Positions 45,421 through 55,371 are shown, numbered from the stretch's first letter. The stretch: DNA of 64,000 nt from Rikenellaceae bacterium (GCA_017463585.1 JAFTOX010000003.1:186001-250000), one strand, 5' to 3'. The notes: generated from the sequence alone by a model not told the origin. Numbers and translations are program-made.

Positions 45421-46788
45421 TTATTTTGACTGAGCAAAATATTTGTAGAACAGGGTGATAGTTTCGATACCGCGATAGAAATTATCCAAACCATAGCTCT
45501 CATTGGGCGAATGAATAGCGTCACGATCCAAACCAAAGCCCATCAAAATAGACTTCAAGCCCAAAATCTTCTCGAAACCACTGATAATCGGAATCGAGCC
45601 ACCTGAATAGTAAGGCAGAGGCTTTTTGCCGAAGGTTTCCTCCAATGCCTTAGCCGCAGCCTTGTATGCGGGCAGGTCGGTGGGCGAAACATAGGGAGCA
45701 CCGCCGTGCAGCGTGCGCACCTTAACTTTCACGCTCTTGGGAGCTATTGCCTTAAAGTGCTTCTCGAACAACTTACCAATCTTCACATAATCCTGATCGG
45801 GAACCAAACGCATCGAAATCTTTGCCGACGCCTTCGAAGGGATCACGGTCTTTGTTCCCTCCTCAATATAGCCACCCCAGATACCATTCACGTCAAGCGA
45901 CGGACGAACACCCGTACGCTCGATAGTGGTGTAGCCATCTTCGCCCTCGACATCACCGATCTCCAACGCCTTCTTATATTCGCGCAGGCAGAACGGTGCC
46001 TTGTTGAAAGCACGACGCTCAGCAGGAGTCAGCTCGCGAACATCGTCATAGAAATTAGGTATTGTGATATGACCATTCTCATCAATGAGCGACGCAACCA
46101 ATCGAGTCAGCACATTTGCGGGGTTAGCAACTGCGCCACCGTAAAGACCCGAATGCAGATCCTTGTTCGGACCAGTTACTTCAACCTCCATATAACATAA
46201 ACCGCGCAAACCGCAAGTGATTGAGGGAGTTTCCCAACCAATCAAACTTGTATCTGACACCAAAATCACATCGGCTTTGAGCATCTTTTTATTGTCACGA
46301 CACCACTTGTAAAGGCTTGCCGAACCAATCTCCTCCTCACCTTCGAGCATAAACTTCACGTTGCAAGGCAACTCGCCACAATTAACCATTGCCTCGAATG
46401 CCTTGACGTGCATAAACGACTGGCCCTTATCGTCATTCGCACCACGCGCCCAAATGCGACCGTCCTTGATTACCGGCTCGAAAGGATCGGTGTGCCACTC
46501 CTCGACCGGATCGACCGGCATAACATCATAATGACCATAAACCAGCACGGTTTTAGCCTTCGGATCGATAATCTTCTCGGCATAAACGACAGGATTACCC
46601 TCGGTCGGCATAACCTCTGCCTTATCAGCACCAGCCTTCAAAAGCGACGCTGCCAGCCACTCTGCACAACGCACCATATCGCCCTTATGCGAGCTCTGTG
46701 CGCTGATCGAGGGAATACGCAAAAGGTCGAACAACTCGCTCTCGAATCGCTCGCTGTTTTGCTTGATATAATCTCTACTTTTAATCAT
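45421..46788 (-). CDS. M20-family dipeptidase (455 aa)
   Basis: A zinc di/tripeptidase of the cytosol. The first metal motif is VYGHYDVMPVDPVEEW (His and Asp), then RGANDDKGQ with the bridging Asp, the catalytic glutamates in MLEGEEEIGS, and a C-terminal histidine region near HSPNESYGLDNF. An intermediate dimerisation domain is present (about 190-360). It follows glmM by 12 bases and is probably in the same operon. Confidence 0.92.
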   Translation of the reverse strand: MIKSRDYIKQNSERFESELFDLLRIPSISAQSSHKGDMVRCAEWLAASLLKAGADKAEVMPTEGNPVVYAEKIIDPKAKTVLVYGHYDVMPVDPVEEWHTDPFEPVIKDGRIWARGANDDKGQSFMHVKAFEAMVNCGELPCNVKFMLEGEEEIGSASLYKWCRDNKKMLKADVILVSDTSLIGWETPSITCGLRGLCYMEVEVTGPNKDLHSGLYGGAVANPANVLTRLVASLIDENGHITIPNFYDDVRELTPAERRAFNKAPFCLREYKKALEIGDVEGEDGYTTIERTGVRPSLDVNGIWGGYIEEGTKTVIPSKASAKISMRLVPDQDYVKIGKLFEKHFKAIAPKSVKVKVRTLHGGAPYVSPTDLPAYKAAAKALEETFGKKPLPYYSGGSIPIISGFEKILGLKSILMGFGLDRDAIHSPNESYGLDNFYRGIETITLFYKYFAQSK

Positions 46789-46800
46789 AGTATCAATTAT

Positions 46801-48189
46801 TTACAAATTGCAAATTTCTTTAATCTCACCAATGATCTGCTCTGCCAATTCATCGGCAGCCTCCATCGACTTAGCCTCGGCATAGATACGGATAATCGGC
46901 TCGGTATTCGACTTGCGCAAGTGCACCCACTTGTCCGCAAAATCGACCTTCACACCGTCGATATCGGTCACCTGCTCGTGACTATAACGAGCCTTCATCT
47001 GAGCCAAAACAGCGTCAACATCAATCGAAGGAGTCAGCTCAATCTTGTTCTTCGACGAGAAGTAAGCGGGGTAGGTTGCACGCAACTCGGTCATCGTCTT
47101 ACCCGACTTAGCCAAGTGGGTCAAGAACAGACCAACGCCAACCAATGCGTCACGACCATAGTGCAACTCGGGATAGATTACACCGCCATTGCCCTCGCCA
47201 CCGATAACGGCATTGACCTCCTTCATCTTGGCAACAACATTCACCTCACCAACAGCCGAAGCGTAGTATGTGCCGCCGTGCCAGCCTGTTACATCACGCA
47301 GAGCGCGCGATGAACTGAGGTTCGAAACGGTATTACCGCCCGCCTTCGAAAGCACGTAGTCAGCAATCGAAACCAGAGTATACTCCTCACCAAACATCAC
47401 GCCATTCTCGCAAACCAAAGCCAAGCGGTCAACATCGGGATCGACAACGACACCCAGATCGGCCTTCTCGCGCACGATAACCTGCGAAATTTCGGTCAAA
47501 TTCTCGGGCAGCGGCTCGGGATTGTGTGCAAACTGACCATTGGGGTTACAGTTCAGCTCGATAACCTCGCAGCCCATACGGCGCAACAACTCGGGAATAG
47601 CCGTACCACCCACCGAATTGACTGCATCTACAACAACCTTAAATCCCTTCTCGACAACTGCCTTGACATCAACCAAAGGCAGAGCCAACACCATATCGAT
47701 GTGTCTGAAATTGAAGTTCTCACGTGCCACAACGCGACCAATGTGGTCGATCTCGGGGAACTCATAGTTGGTCTCCTCGGCAAAAGCGAGCACCTGCTTA
47801 CCATCTTCGTCGGTCAAGAACTCACCACGAGCGTTGAGCAACTTCAAAGCGTTCCACTGCTTGGGGTTGTGCGAAGCGGTGATAATGATACCACCATCAG
47901 CTTGATGAGATGTTACAGCCATCTCGACACCGGGAGTGGTACAAAAATCAACATTGACAACATAAGCGCCGCAACCGATCAGCGTACCCTCGATCAAGCT
48001 CATAACCATCTGACCCGAGATACGAGCATCGCGACCTACGACGATTTTGATGCGCTCTTTGCCACGACTTTTCTTGATGAAACGCGTGTAGGCAATTGCA
48101 TACTTTACGACATCGACCGGAGTAAGGTTTTCGCCCTGAATACCACCGATTGTGCCACGAATACCAGAGATAGATTTAATTAAAGTCAT
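46801..48189 (-). CDS. glmM: Phosphoglucosamine mutase (462 aa)
   Basis: It converts glucosamine-6-P to glucosamine-1-P for UDP-GlcNAc synthesis. The start ISGIRGTIGG, the phosphoserine loop IITASHNPKQWNALK (active Ser about residue 100), the metal loop VDPDVDRLALV, the sugar-specificity loop GEGNGGVIYP and the phosphate loop RKSNTEPIIRIYAEA are all visible. The loop GEGNGG fits a Bacteroidetes GlmM. A phosphomannomutase role is the alternative. Confidence 0.9.
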   Translation of the reverse strand: MTLIKSISGIRGTIGGIQGENLTPVDVVKYAIAYTRFIKKSRGKERIKIVVGRDARISGQMVMSLIEGTLIGCGAYVVNVDFCTTPGVEMAVTSHQADGGIIITASHNPKQWNALKLLNARGEFLTDEDGKQVLAFAEETNYEFPEIDHIGRVVARENFNFRHIDMVLALPLVDVKAVVEKGFKVVVDAVNSVGGTAIPELLRRMGCEVIELNCNPNGQFAHNPEPLPENLTEISQVIVREKADLGVVVDPDVDRLALVCENGVMFGEEYTLVSIADYVLSKAGGNTVSNLSSSRALRDVTGWHGGTYYASAVGEVNVVAKMKEVNAVIGGEGNGGVIYPELHYGRDALVGVGLFLTHLAKSGKTMTELRATYPAYFSSKNKIELTPSIDVDAVLAQMKARYSHEQVTDIDGVKVDFADKWVHLRKSNTEPIIRIYAEAKSMEAADELAEQIIGEIKEICNL

Positions 48190-48378
48190 TGTAATTAGGT
48201 ATTATTAGTTTATCGTTTTATTCGTTTTGACTTGTAAAGATACATAAAATGACTTGTAAAGTTACACCAAAATTCGAAAAAAAAGAACGTTTTGGCATTT
48301 TATTCGCAAATGCTTGTTTTTTTTCGACAAAATTCGTACTTTTACCCAATTAATATGTACGATATAAAATGTAGCTAT

Positions 48379-49263
48379 ATGAGAACTATTCCATCTTCCG
48401 AGTTAATTATCAACGATGATGGGTCGATTTTTCACCTGCATCTTAAACCAGAGCAACTTGCCGACACCGTTCTGCTCGTGGGCGACCCGGGTCGTGTCGA
48501 GATGGTTGCATCGTATTTTGACAACCAAGAGTGCCGCGTGGCCAACCGTGAGTTCGTGAGCATTACGGGTACCTACAAAGGCAAACGTATGACGGTCATT
48601 TCGACGGGCATTGGCACCGATAATATCGACGTTGTTGTAACCGAGTTGGACGCTTTGGCAAACATCGATTTCGCAACTCGTCAGGTTAAACCCGAACTGC
48701 GTCAGTTGACTCTCGTTCGCTTGGGTACGTCGGGTGCAATTCAGCCCGATATCAAGGTGGGTACGGCGGTATTCTCGCGCACATCGGTTGGTTTTGATGG
48801 CTTGCTGAATTATTATAAAGGTCGTAACGAAGTGTGCGATTTAGCTATCGAACAGGCATTTATGAAGCATACGGGGTGGAGCGAATTGTTGCCTAAGCCA
48901 TATTTTATCGATGCCGACAAGTCGCTTTTGGACTTGTTCCGTGATGCGACGATGGAAGGTATTACGATCTCAGCTCCCGGATTCTACGCTCCGCAAGGTC
49001 GCTGGGTACGATTGGAGCCTGCGGACAATATGCTGAATACCAAGATCGAGTCGTTCCGCTTTAATGAGCGTCGCATTACCAACTTCGAGATGGAAGGCTC
49101 GGCGCTGGCTGGTTTGGCTGCTTTGATGGGTCACCGTGCAGCGACCGTCTGCGCAATTATCGCTCAGCGTGTTGCTCTCGATGTTGAGACCGACTACAAA
49201 GATTTTGTACGCCAAATGATCGAGATGGCTCTCGATAAGTTGGCAACCGAAAAAAGACAATAA
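48379..49263 (+). CDS. Nucleoside phosphorylase, uridine phosphorylase-like (294 aa)
   Basis: It splits a nucleoside with phosphate in salvage. The opening ADTVLLVGDPGRVEMVASYF has the phosphate-binding GDPGR (about 38). Others are STGIGTDNIDVVVTELDAL (cited as STGIGTDNIDVVVTE), LVRLGTSGAIQPD, and FEMEGSALAGLAALMGH with the ribose-binding MEG. I choose the ATG at 48379; the ATG at 48355 gives eight more residues. Uridine is the likeliest substrate, purine nucleosides are possible. Confidence 0.85.
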   Translation: MRTIPSSELIINDDGSIFHLHLKPEQLADTVLLVGDPGRVEMVASYFDNQECRVANREFVSITGTYKGKRMTVISTGIGTDNIDVVVTELDALANIDFATRQVKPELRQLTLVRLGTSGAIQPDIKVGTAVFSRTSVGFDGLLNYYKGRNEVCDLAIEQAFMKHTGWSELLPKPYFIDADKSLLDLFRDATMEGITISAPGFYAPQGRWVRLEPADNMLNTKIESFRFNERRITNFEMEGSALAGLAALMGHRAATVCAIIAQRVALDVETDYKDFVRQMIEMALDKLATEKRQ

Positions 49264-49309
49264 AAACAAAGAAAAAGTATAAACAAGTAAAAGTAAACAA
49301 CTAAGAGTT

Positions 49310-50434
49310 ATGAAATTTACAGTATCGAGTTCTGCTCTGTTGTCGCTGCTGGCGACTACGGGCAAGGTTATCAGCAATAAGAATCAGTTGCCTATTCTCG
49401 ATTATTTCCTCTTTGAGCTGCGCGATGGTCGCCTCAAAGTGACTGCGTCGGACCTCGAAACCACTTTGATTGGCAGCATTGAGGTCGATAACGTTGAGCA
49501 GGAGGGTATTATCGCTGCTCCCGCACGTCTGATGCTCGACTCGCTCAAAGAGTTCCCCGAAATGCCCCTGACTATCGAGGTTAACGACTCGACTTGGGAG
49601 ATCAAGATCAATTGGAATAGCGGTGCTTCGTCGATTCCCGGCGTATCGGGTATGAGTTATCCTGCACTGCCCGCATTGGCTGAGGATAAGAAGGAGATCG
49701 AGTTCGACGTTGATACGCTCGTTGCAGGTATCAATAAGACCATCTTCGCTACGGCTGACGATGAGCTGCGTCCCGTAATGAACGGTGTATTTATCAATAT
49801 TCAGCCCGAGGTTACCACCTTCGTAGGTACTGATGCTCATAAGCTGGTGCGCTACACCGCTGAGCAGCAGTCGGAGGTTGCAGCGTCGTTCATTCTGCCT
49901 AAGAAGCCCGCAAACCTTTTGAAGAATGTCCTGCTCAAAGAGGACGACGCAATTAAGGTTAGCTTCGATAGCAAGAATGTAATTTTCGAGCTTACGAGCC
50001 ACACTTTGGTTTGCCGTTTGATCGAGGGTAACTACCCGAATTACAACGCAGTAATTCCCGCAGCTAACCCCAATAAGGTACTGATCGACCGTATTGAGTT
50101 GCTGAATGGTATCAAGCGCGTTGCGGTTTGCTCGAACCAGGCTACAAACCTAATTCGTATGGACGTTGCGGCTAACACCGTAAATCTGACCGCTCAGGAC
50201 CTCGATTTCTCGGTTTCGGCTAAGGAGTCGTTGTCGTGCAGCTACGATGGCGAGCCTATCACCATCGGTTTCAAATCGACCTTCTTGGTTGAGATTCTGG
50301 CTAATACCGAGACTCCGACCGTGCAGATCGAGTTGGCTGATTCGACTCGTGCAGGTGTATTCAAGCCCGTTTATGACGACAAGCAGAGCAGCGACACGCT
50401 GATGTTGCTGATGCCGATGATGATTAACGCATAA
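49310..50434 (+). CDS. dnaN: DNA polymerase III beta sliding clamp (374 aa)
   Basis: The ring-shaped clamp for replication. It has the three-domain repeat: LLATTGKVISNKNQLPILDYFLFEL (cited as NKNQLPILDYFLFEL), a middle domain with RPVMNGVFINI (about 155), DAHKLVRY, and a C-terminal LMPMMINA, the family end motif LMPMR region. The gene is not next to dnaA; it begins a plus-strand run with an exonuclease and a LysM protein. Confidence 0.97.
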   Translation: MKFTVSSSALLSLLATTGKVISNKNQLPILDYFLFELRDGRLKVTASDLETTLIGSIEVDNVEQEGIIAAPARLMLDSLKEFPEMPLTIEVNDSTWEIKINWNSGASSIPGVSGMSYPALPALAEDKKEIEFDVDTLVAGINKTIFATADDELRPVMNGVFINIQPEVTTFVGTDAHKLVRYTAEQQSEVAASFILPKKPANLLKNVLLKEDDAIKVSFDSKNVIFELTSHTLVCRLIEGNYPNYNAVIPAANPNKVLIDRIELLNGIKRVAVCSNQATNLIRMDVAANTVNLTAQDLDFSVSAKESLSCSYDGEPITIGFKSTFLVEILANTETPTVQIELADSTRAGVFKPVYDDKQSSDTLMLLMPMMINA

Positions 50435-50437
50435 GCA

Positions 50438-51202
50438 ATGCAGCTAAACCTTAAAAATCCGATCGTATTTTTCGATCTTGAAACGACGGGTGTTGATCCT
50501 TCGCGTGACCGCATTGTCGAGATTTCGACCGTCAAGGTCTTTCCCGACGGTAACAAAGAGGTCAAAACTCGCCGTTTGAATCCCGAAATGCACATTCCCG
50601 AAGAGGCTACGGCGGTGCACGGCATTACGGACGAAGATGTGGCTAATGAGCCCACATTCCGTGCGATTGCCAAGTCACTTGCCGCTTACCTCGAAGGGTG
50701 TGACTTCGGTGGGTTCAACTCGAATAAGTTTGATGTTCCGGTGCTGGTCGAGGAGTTTCTGCGCGTAGGAGTTAGCATTGATCTCAAGAATCGAAAATTC
50801 GTCGATGTGCAGAATATTTTCCACAAGATGGAGCAGCGCACGCTAACGGCCGCTTACAAATTCTATTGCGATAAGGAGTTGGATAATGCACATTCGGCTG
50901 AGGCTGACACGCTGGCAACCTACGAGGTGCTGATGGCGCAGCTCGATCGTTATCCCGATCTGCAAAACGACGTGGCATATCTGGCCGAATTCTCGGCACA
51001 AGGACAATCGGCTGACTATGCGGGTCGAATTCTCTACGACGACAAGGGGGTAGAGGTGTTTGGATTTGGCAAGCACAAGGGACGTAGCGTAGCTGAGGTG
51101 TTCCGCGAGGAGCCGAGCTACTACTCGTGGATGATGAATGGCGATTTCCCGTTATATACCAAAAAGGTGATAACCGAGATTCGCCTGCGTGACAAAAAAT
51201 AG
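50438..51202 (+). CDS. DEDDh 3'-5' exonuclease (DnaQ/epsilon-like, 254 aa)
   Basis: All DEDDh motifs are present: ExoI FFDLETTGVDPSRDRIVE (cited as FFDLETTGVDP), ExoII GFNSNKFDVPVLVEEF, and ExoIII AHSAEADTLATYEVL with the His and Asp. A C-terminal block, VEVFGFGKHKGRSVAEVFREEPSYYSWMM (cited as GFGKHKGRSVAEVF and YYSWMM), is an extra module with the look of DUF3820-type extensions. It starts 3 bases after dnaN, so it may supply proofreading or repair nuclease activity alongside the clamp. Confidence 0.9.
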   Translation: MQLNLKNPIVFFDLETTGVDPSRDRIVEISTVKVFPDGNKEVKTRRLNPEMHIPEEATAVHGITDEDVANEPTFRAIAKSLAAYLEGCDFGGFNSNKFDVPVLVEEFLRVGVSIDLKNRKFVDVQNIFHKMEQRTLTAAYKFYCDKELDNAHSAEADTLATYEVLMAQLDRYPDLQNDVAYLAEFSAQGQSADYAGRILYDDKGVEVFGFGKHKGRSVAEVFREEPSYYSWMMNGDFPLYTKKVITEIRLRDKK

Positions 51203-51218
51203 TCTTTAAGAGATTGAG

Positions 51219-53033
51219 ATGAAGAAACTATTGATAACGGTGTTGGCTCTTGCCTCGCTGACAGTTGGCATCGACACGATGGCTCAATCGCCCGATGTGC
51301 GTCGCTCGGAGAGTATCGTTCGCATCGAGGGTGATAGCTACTATGTGCATACCGTCGAGGCGGGTCAAACGCTCTATTCGTTGGCAAAGGCATACGAAGT
51401 TTCGACGGCTGCCATTGTTCACTACAATCCGTTGGTTGCGGGTGGTTTGAAGGCTGGGCAAGTGCTGAAAATTCCCGCTGTGGGCGTGACTGCACCGAAG
51501 ATGTCGGCTCGCAAAATGAACCGTCTATTCGATGAGCACGAAGTGAAGCAGGGCGAAACCGTCTACTCGATTTCGCGTATGTATGCCGTTCCCGTAGCTA
51601 CGTTGCTCGAAGATAACGTAGCTCTCGACCCGACACATCTTGCTATTGGTCAGAAGGTTTTGATCCGCAAGGATCAGAAGGGCGACGGCAACGAACGCCA
51701 AACTATGGCTCAGCTCAACGAGTATAAAGAGGCACTGAATAGCGTATCGACCGACTACGTTTACCACTTGGTTGCGCACGGTGAAACGCTCTATTCGCTC
51801 AGCAAACTTTATGGCATCTCGCAAGAGCAGTTGATCGAGTGGAATGCGCTGACCGATGGGTTGAAGGCGGGTACGATGATTCGAGTTGGCATTGTCGAGC
51901 AGGCGCAGTTGCCTCCCTCGGAGCAGACCGATTCGGAGATTCAGACACCGACCGAAGTGGAGCAACCTCCCGTATTTGAGAATGTCGAGATCACAATCAA
52001 CGAGAGCACAAATCACGCAAACATCGCACTGATGTTGCCGCTGCGTGCCGAGGGTGCTGCCAATGCAAGTTTCTTGGAGTTCTATCAGGGCTTCTTGCTC
52101 GGTATGGAGGATTTGAAGGCTGAGGGTCTGTCGTTTACGATCGATCTTTACAACTCGGCTCGCTCGGAGAGTGCGGTGGAGCAAATCGTGGGCAGCGCAG
52201 AATTTGAGGGCACAGATTTGATCGTCGGCCCGGTCTACGACAATGAGTTGCAGGCCGTATTGCCGTATGCGGTTGAGAATCGCATTGCGGTTGTGTCGCC
52301 TTTGGCTGCAGCCGACTCGTTGCACGCTCCCGTGCTGTTTGGTATGGCACCCATTGAGAGTGGCAAAGCGGATAAAATGCGCTCGATGTTTACCGACGAG
52401 GACAACATCGTTCTGGTTTATGGCAAATCGAACGATACAGAGTTCGAAGGCGAGATCAAAACTGCGTTAGAGGGCAAGCAATATCACACCTATAATTATA
52501 TTGGTGGCGATATACCGTCAAATCTGTTCAAGAGCGAGAGCCACAACGTCTACGTCGTGATGGCTCGCAACGAATTGGAGGTGGATAAGATTATGGCAGC
52601 ATTGAGCTCGACACACAACAATCTGGTTAGCCGCTCGCAGTTGCACTCGGCTACGATCAACGTGATTGGTTCGTCGCGCTGGAATCGTTTTAACAATATC
52701 GACCGCAACCTCTTCTTCAAGATGGGCGTCAGCTACGTAACTTCGTATCTTGCCAAGCGTGGCAACGAGGTGATTGATCGTTTCGATGGTCGATATGTAG
52801 AGGCTTATCAGTCGCTGCCTTCAATGTATTCGTATCGTGGTTACGACGCTGCGGTGATCTTCGGTCACGCAGTGGTGTCGCAAATGGGCGTAGTGGGATA
52901 CGTGCAGTCGAACACGCACCAGCCATTGCAAACTGCATATAAATTTATGCAGGCGCAAGTGGGTGATACTTACGCCAATAACGAGTGGATGATCGTTCGT
53001 TACAATAGCGATTATACTATTTCGGGCGAGTAG
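51219..53033 (+). CDS. LysM + periplasmic-binding-fold cell wall protein (604 aa)
   Basis: A signal peptide covers about residues 1-22. Three LysM peptidoglycan-binding domains follow: around 44-90 (VEAGQTLYSLAKAYEV), 108-150 (VKQGETVYSISRMYAV) and 175-222 (VAHGETLYSLSKLYGI). The C-terminal half, about 265-600, resembles a type-I periplasmic-binding protein (ANIALMLPLRAEGAANAS, GPVYDNELQAVLPYA). Such fusions are common in Bacteroidetes; the ligand is unknown. It starts 16 bases after the exonuclease. Confidence 0.88.
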   Translation: MKKLLITVLALASLTVGIDTMAQSPDVRRSESIVRIEGDSYYVHTVEAGQTLYSLAKAYEVSTAAIVHYNPLVAGGLKAGQVLKIPAVGVTAPKMSARKMNRLFDEHEVKQGETVYSISRMYAVPVATLLEDNVALDPTHLAIGQKVLIRKDQKGDGNERQTMAQLNEYKEALNSVSTDYVYHLVAHGETLYSLSKLYGISQEQLIEWNALTDGLKAGTMIRVGIVEQAQLPPSEQTDSEIQTPTEVEQPPVFENVEITINESTNHANIALMLPLRAEGAANASFLEFYQGFLLGMEDLKAEGLSFTIDLYNSARSESAVEQIVGSAEFEGTDLIVGPVYDNELQAVLPYAVENRIAVVSPLAAADSLHAPVLFGMAPIESGKADKMRSMFTDEDNIVLVYGKSNDTEFEGEIKTALEGKQYHTYNYIGGDIPSNLFKSESHNVYVVMARNELEVDKIMAALSSTHNNLVSRSQLHSATINVIGSSRWNRFNNIDRNLFFKMGVSYVTSYLAKRGNEVIDRFDGRYVEAYQSLPSMYSYRGYDAAVIFGHAVVSQMGVVGYVQSNTHQPLQTAYKFMQAQVGDTYANNEWMIVRYNSDYTISGE

Positions 53034-53072
53034 CACGTTTATAGATGAAGAAATTTTAAAATTTATACTAAA

Positions 53073-53795
53073 ATGAAGAAATTGATTCTGACGGTCACAA
53101 TGGTAGTGGTGGCAGTCGTGATGTGCCAGGCTAAAAGTCCGATCAAGGGTAATGGCGCAGAAAAAAAAGACGCTCGTACAATCGCGGAATATACAGCTAT
53201 CTCGGTTGCAGATGGTATCGCACTGAACTTCTCGCGCGAGCAGTTGTCGGGCGTCGTAGTTACGGCCGATGAGAACGTGTGCGAATATGTTGTCACTGAG
53301 GTTGTTGGTGGCGAACTTATCGTACGCTTCAAGACGGGCGAGACGGTTAAGCCCAAGAAAGATGTAGTTGTTACCGTACCTAACAATGGCTTGGTGACGG
53401 CGCTGACCATTGGTGCAAACTGCAAATTCTCGATGAAGGAGGAGGTCGTTGTCGAGGGTATGAAGCTCAAACTTATGGGAGGTGCGCAAGTTGAGATGAA
53501 ACTCGACGCTCGCCAGACCGTGCAGATTGAGATGATTGGCAACGCCAAGTGTGAGCTGGTCGGCAAAGCAGCCGAGATGAAACTCGTTATGGAGGGTGGT
53601 TCGAAGTTTAATGGCTACAACTTCAAGACCAAGAACGCAGCGTGCGAGCTTGCCGGTGGCAGCGACGCTAAGATTCAGTGCAACGATCGTATCGATGTGG
53701 CTGATCTTACGGGCAATAGCACGCTTTACTTCAAGGGCGACTGCGAGATTGGCAAGGTTAATTTGAAGGGTGGCTCGACACTCGGCAACCGCTAA
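53073..53795 (+). CDS. GIN-domain (DUF2807) secreted protein (240 aa)
   Basis: Signal peptide about residues 1-22. A DUF2807 beta-helix covers the rest, with the start ARTIAEYTAISVADGIALNF (cited as EYTAISVADGIALNF) and coil turns such as GGAQVEMKL and GGSDAKIQC. It is a paralogue of the protein at 16462 but lacks the regular SGMSE turns. It lies 39 bases after the LysM gene. Function unknown. Confidence 0.85.
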   Translation: MKKLILTVTMVVVAVVMCQAKSPIKGNGAEKKDARTIAEYTAISVADGIALNFSREQLSGVVVTADENVCEYVVTEVVGGELIVRFKTGETVKPKKDVVVTVPNNGLVTALTIGANCKFSMKEEVVVEGMKLKLMGGAQVEMKLDARQTVQIEMIGNAKCELVGKAAEMKLVMEGGSKFNGYNFKTKNAACELAGGSDAKIQCNDRIDVADLTGNSTLYFKGDCEIGKVNLKGGSTLGNR

Positions 53796-53887
53796 TCCGA
53801 CACCAATCAACAACAAACGATCGCTGCCCGATTGGGTGGCGATTGTTTATTTTGTAACAATAGTAAGCAAATATCGAGCAGAATCGC

Positions 53888-53895
53888 TATCTTTG
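53888..53895 (+). promoter_or_regulatory. -7 promoter box of rex (TATCTTTG)
   Basis: Perfect TAnnTTTG, 28 bases upstream of the rex start. Confidence 0.6.
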
Positions 53896-53923
53896 CACTA
53901 TGATTTTCAAAGATTAATCGACG

Positions 53924-54571
53924 ATGAGCAATATTCCAAGCAATATCCCCGAAAAGACTATCGAGCGTCTGAGCGAATATCGACGCACGTTGTTGCGTTG
54001 CCACAAGCAGGGTATCACACATATCTTCTCGCACGTGTTGGCGGGTATGCACGGCATTACGGCCGTTCAGGTGCGCCGCGACTTGATGTTAATCGGCTTT
54101 TCGAGCGATACCAAGAAGGGCTACGACGTGAAGGTGTTGATAGATTTCATCTCGTCGATTCTCGATAGTGAGTCGCCGATGAATATTGGTGTGATCGGTA
54201 TGGGTCACCTCGGTCAGGCCATTACTAAATACTTCAATAGCAAGGACCTGAAATTGAAAATCACGGCTGCTTTCGATATTGACCAGAATAAAGTGGGTAC
54301 GATGATCGACGGAATACCCGTGTTCCATATGGACGAATTCGAGGAGCGCGTATCGGAGCTTGGTATTAACATCGTCGTTCTGTCGTCGCCCGCACGTGTG
54401 GCGTCGGAGTTGGACGTTCCGATTATCAATGCGGGTATCAAGGGCGTGCTCAATTTCACCTCGAAACCGCTGAACCTGCCGCACGGAATCGTTGTCGAGA
54501 ATTACGACATCACAACGCTGCTCGAAAAGGTGGCATATTTCGTTAAGGAGAACGAGGAAAAGGATATTTAA
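53924..54571 (+). CDS. rex: Redox-sensing transcriptional repressor Rex (215 aa)
   Basis: An NADH/NAD+ sensor that represses fermentation and respiration genes. The N-terminal winged helix has ERLSEYRRTLLRCHKQG and VRRDLMLIGFSSDTKKGYDV (cited as RRDLMLIG and GYDVKVLIDFI). The Rossmann domain starts at VIGMGHLGQAITKYF (about residue 87). A domain-swap C-terminal helix is present. It is followed 3 bases later by the RibF-like gene. Confidence 0.94.
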   Translation: MSNIPSNIPEKTIERLSEYRRTLLRCHKQGITHIFSHVLAGMHGITAVQVRRDLMLIGFSSDTKKGYDVKVLIDFISSILDSESPMNIGVIGMGHLGQAITKYFNSKDLKLKITAAFDIDQNKVGTMIDGIPVFHMDEFEERVSELGINIVVLSSPARVASELDVPIINAGIKGVLNFTSKPLNLPHGIVVENYDITTLLEKVAYFVKENEEKDI

Positions 54572-54574
54572 GCG

Positions 54575-55333
54575 ATGACGGTTCACTACGGTTTTGACTC
54601 TCTGCCTGCGTTTCGTGCACCCGTTGTAACGGTCGGATCGTATGATGGTGTGCACGGAGGTCATCGTGCTATTTTGCAACGTATCAACGAGTTGGCGAAG
54701 CAGAACGGTGGCGAGAGCGTAGTTGTAACCTTTGCACCGCACCCGCGAATTGTGCTGGGTAAGGCCGATGGTTTGAAATTGCTTAACACGCTCGACGAGA
54801 AAATAGTATTGCTCGACGAGGTAGGGATTGATCGCTTGATCGTTGCACCTTTTACCGAGGAGTTTAGCCGTCTATCATCGGAGGAGTATGTACGTGATTA
54901 TCTGGTCGGAAAGATCGGCGTACGCACGCTGGTGGTGGGGTATAACCACCATTTTGGTCATAACAAAGATGGCGACTTCCGCTTTCTGCAATCGTTGCAA
55001 CAAGAGTACGGCTTTGAGGTGTGCGAGATTCCTCGACAACAAATCGACGACGAAAAGGTCAGCTCGACCGTTGTGAGAGGGCTGATTGCTGAGGGCGACG
55101 TAGCTCACGCAATGCGTCTATTGAAGCGTCCTTACATATTGATAACCAACATTAAAGAGAATCGACTCGACCAATACAAATTATTACCGCCCGATGGTCG
55201 GTACCGCGTTCAAATCGAGGGTCAAGGTGCGGCCGTTTTGGTTATTTCGAGCCGAGGTGTGCAACTCGATTATGCCTCGACATACAACTTGGAGCAAGCA
55301 CTCCAAATAGGATTTATCGAACGTATTGGATAA
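54575..55333 (+). CDS. FAD synthetase (RibF-like) without a normal riboflavin kinase domain (252 aa)
   Basis: Residues 1-185 form the FMN adenylyltransferase half: YDGVHGGHRAIL (HxGH-like), VVTFAPHPR, VVGYNHHFGHNKDG and KVSSTVVRGLI (the ISSTxIR motif). The C-terminal 65 residues would be the flavokinase domain, but the GRTLGFPTAN motif is missing and the segment is half the usual length. So it probably makes FAD from FMN, or does something else. A full RibF may lie elsewhere. Confidence 0.8.
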   Translation: MTVHYGFDSLPAFRAPVVTVGSYDGVHGGHRAILQRINELAKQNGGESVVVTFAPHPRIVLGKADGLKLLNTLDEKIVLLDEVGIDRLIVAPFTEEFSRLSSEEYVRDYLVGKIGVRTLVVGYNHHFGHNKDGDFRFLQSLQQEYGFEVCEIPRQQIDDEKVSSTVVRGLIAEGDVAHAMRLLKRPYILITNIKENRLDQYKLLPPDGRYRVQIEGQGAAVLVISSRGVQLDYASTYNLEQALQIGFIERIG

Positions 55334-55371
55334 AAAAGCGCGAAACATATCGACAATTCGAAAAAAAATGT

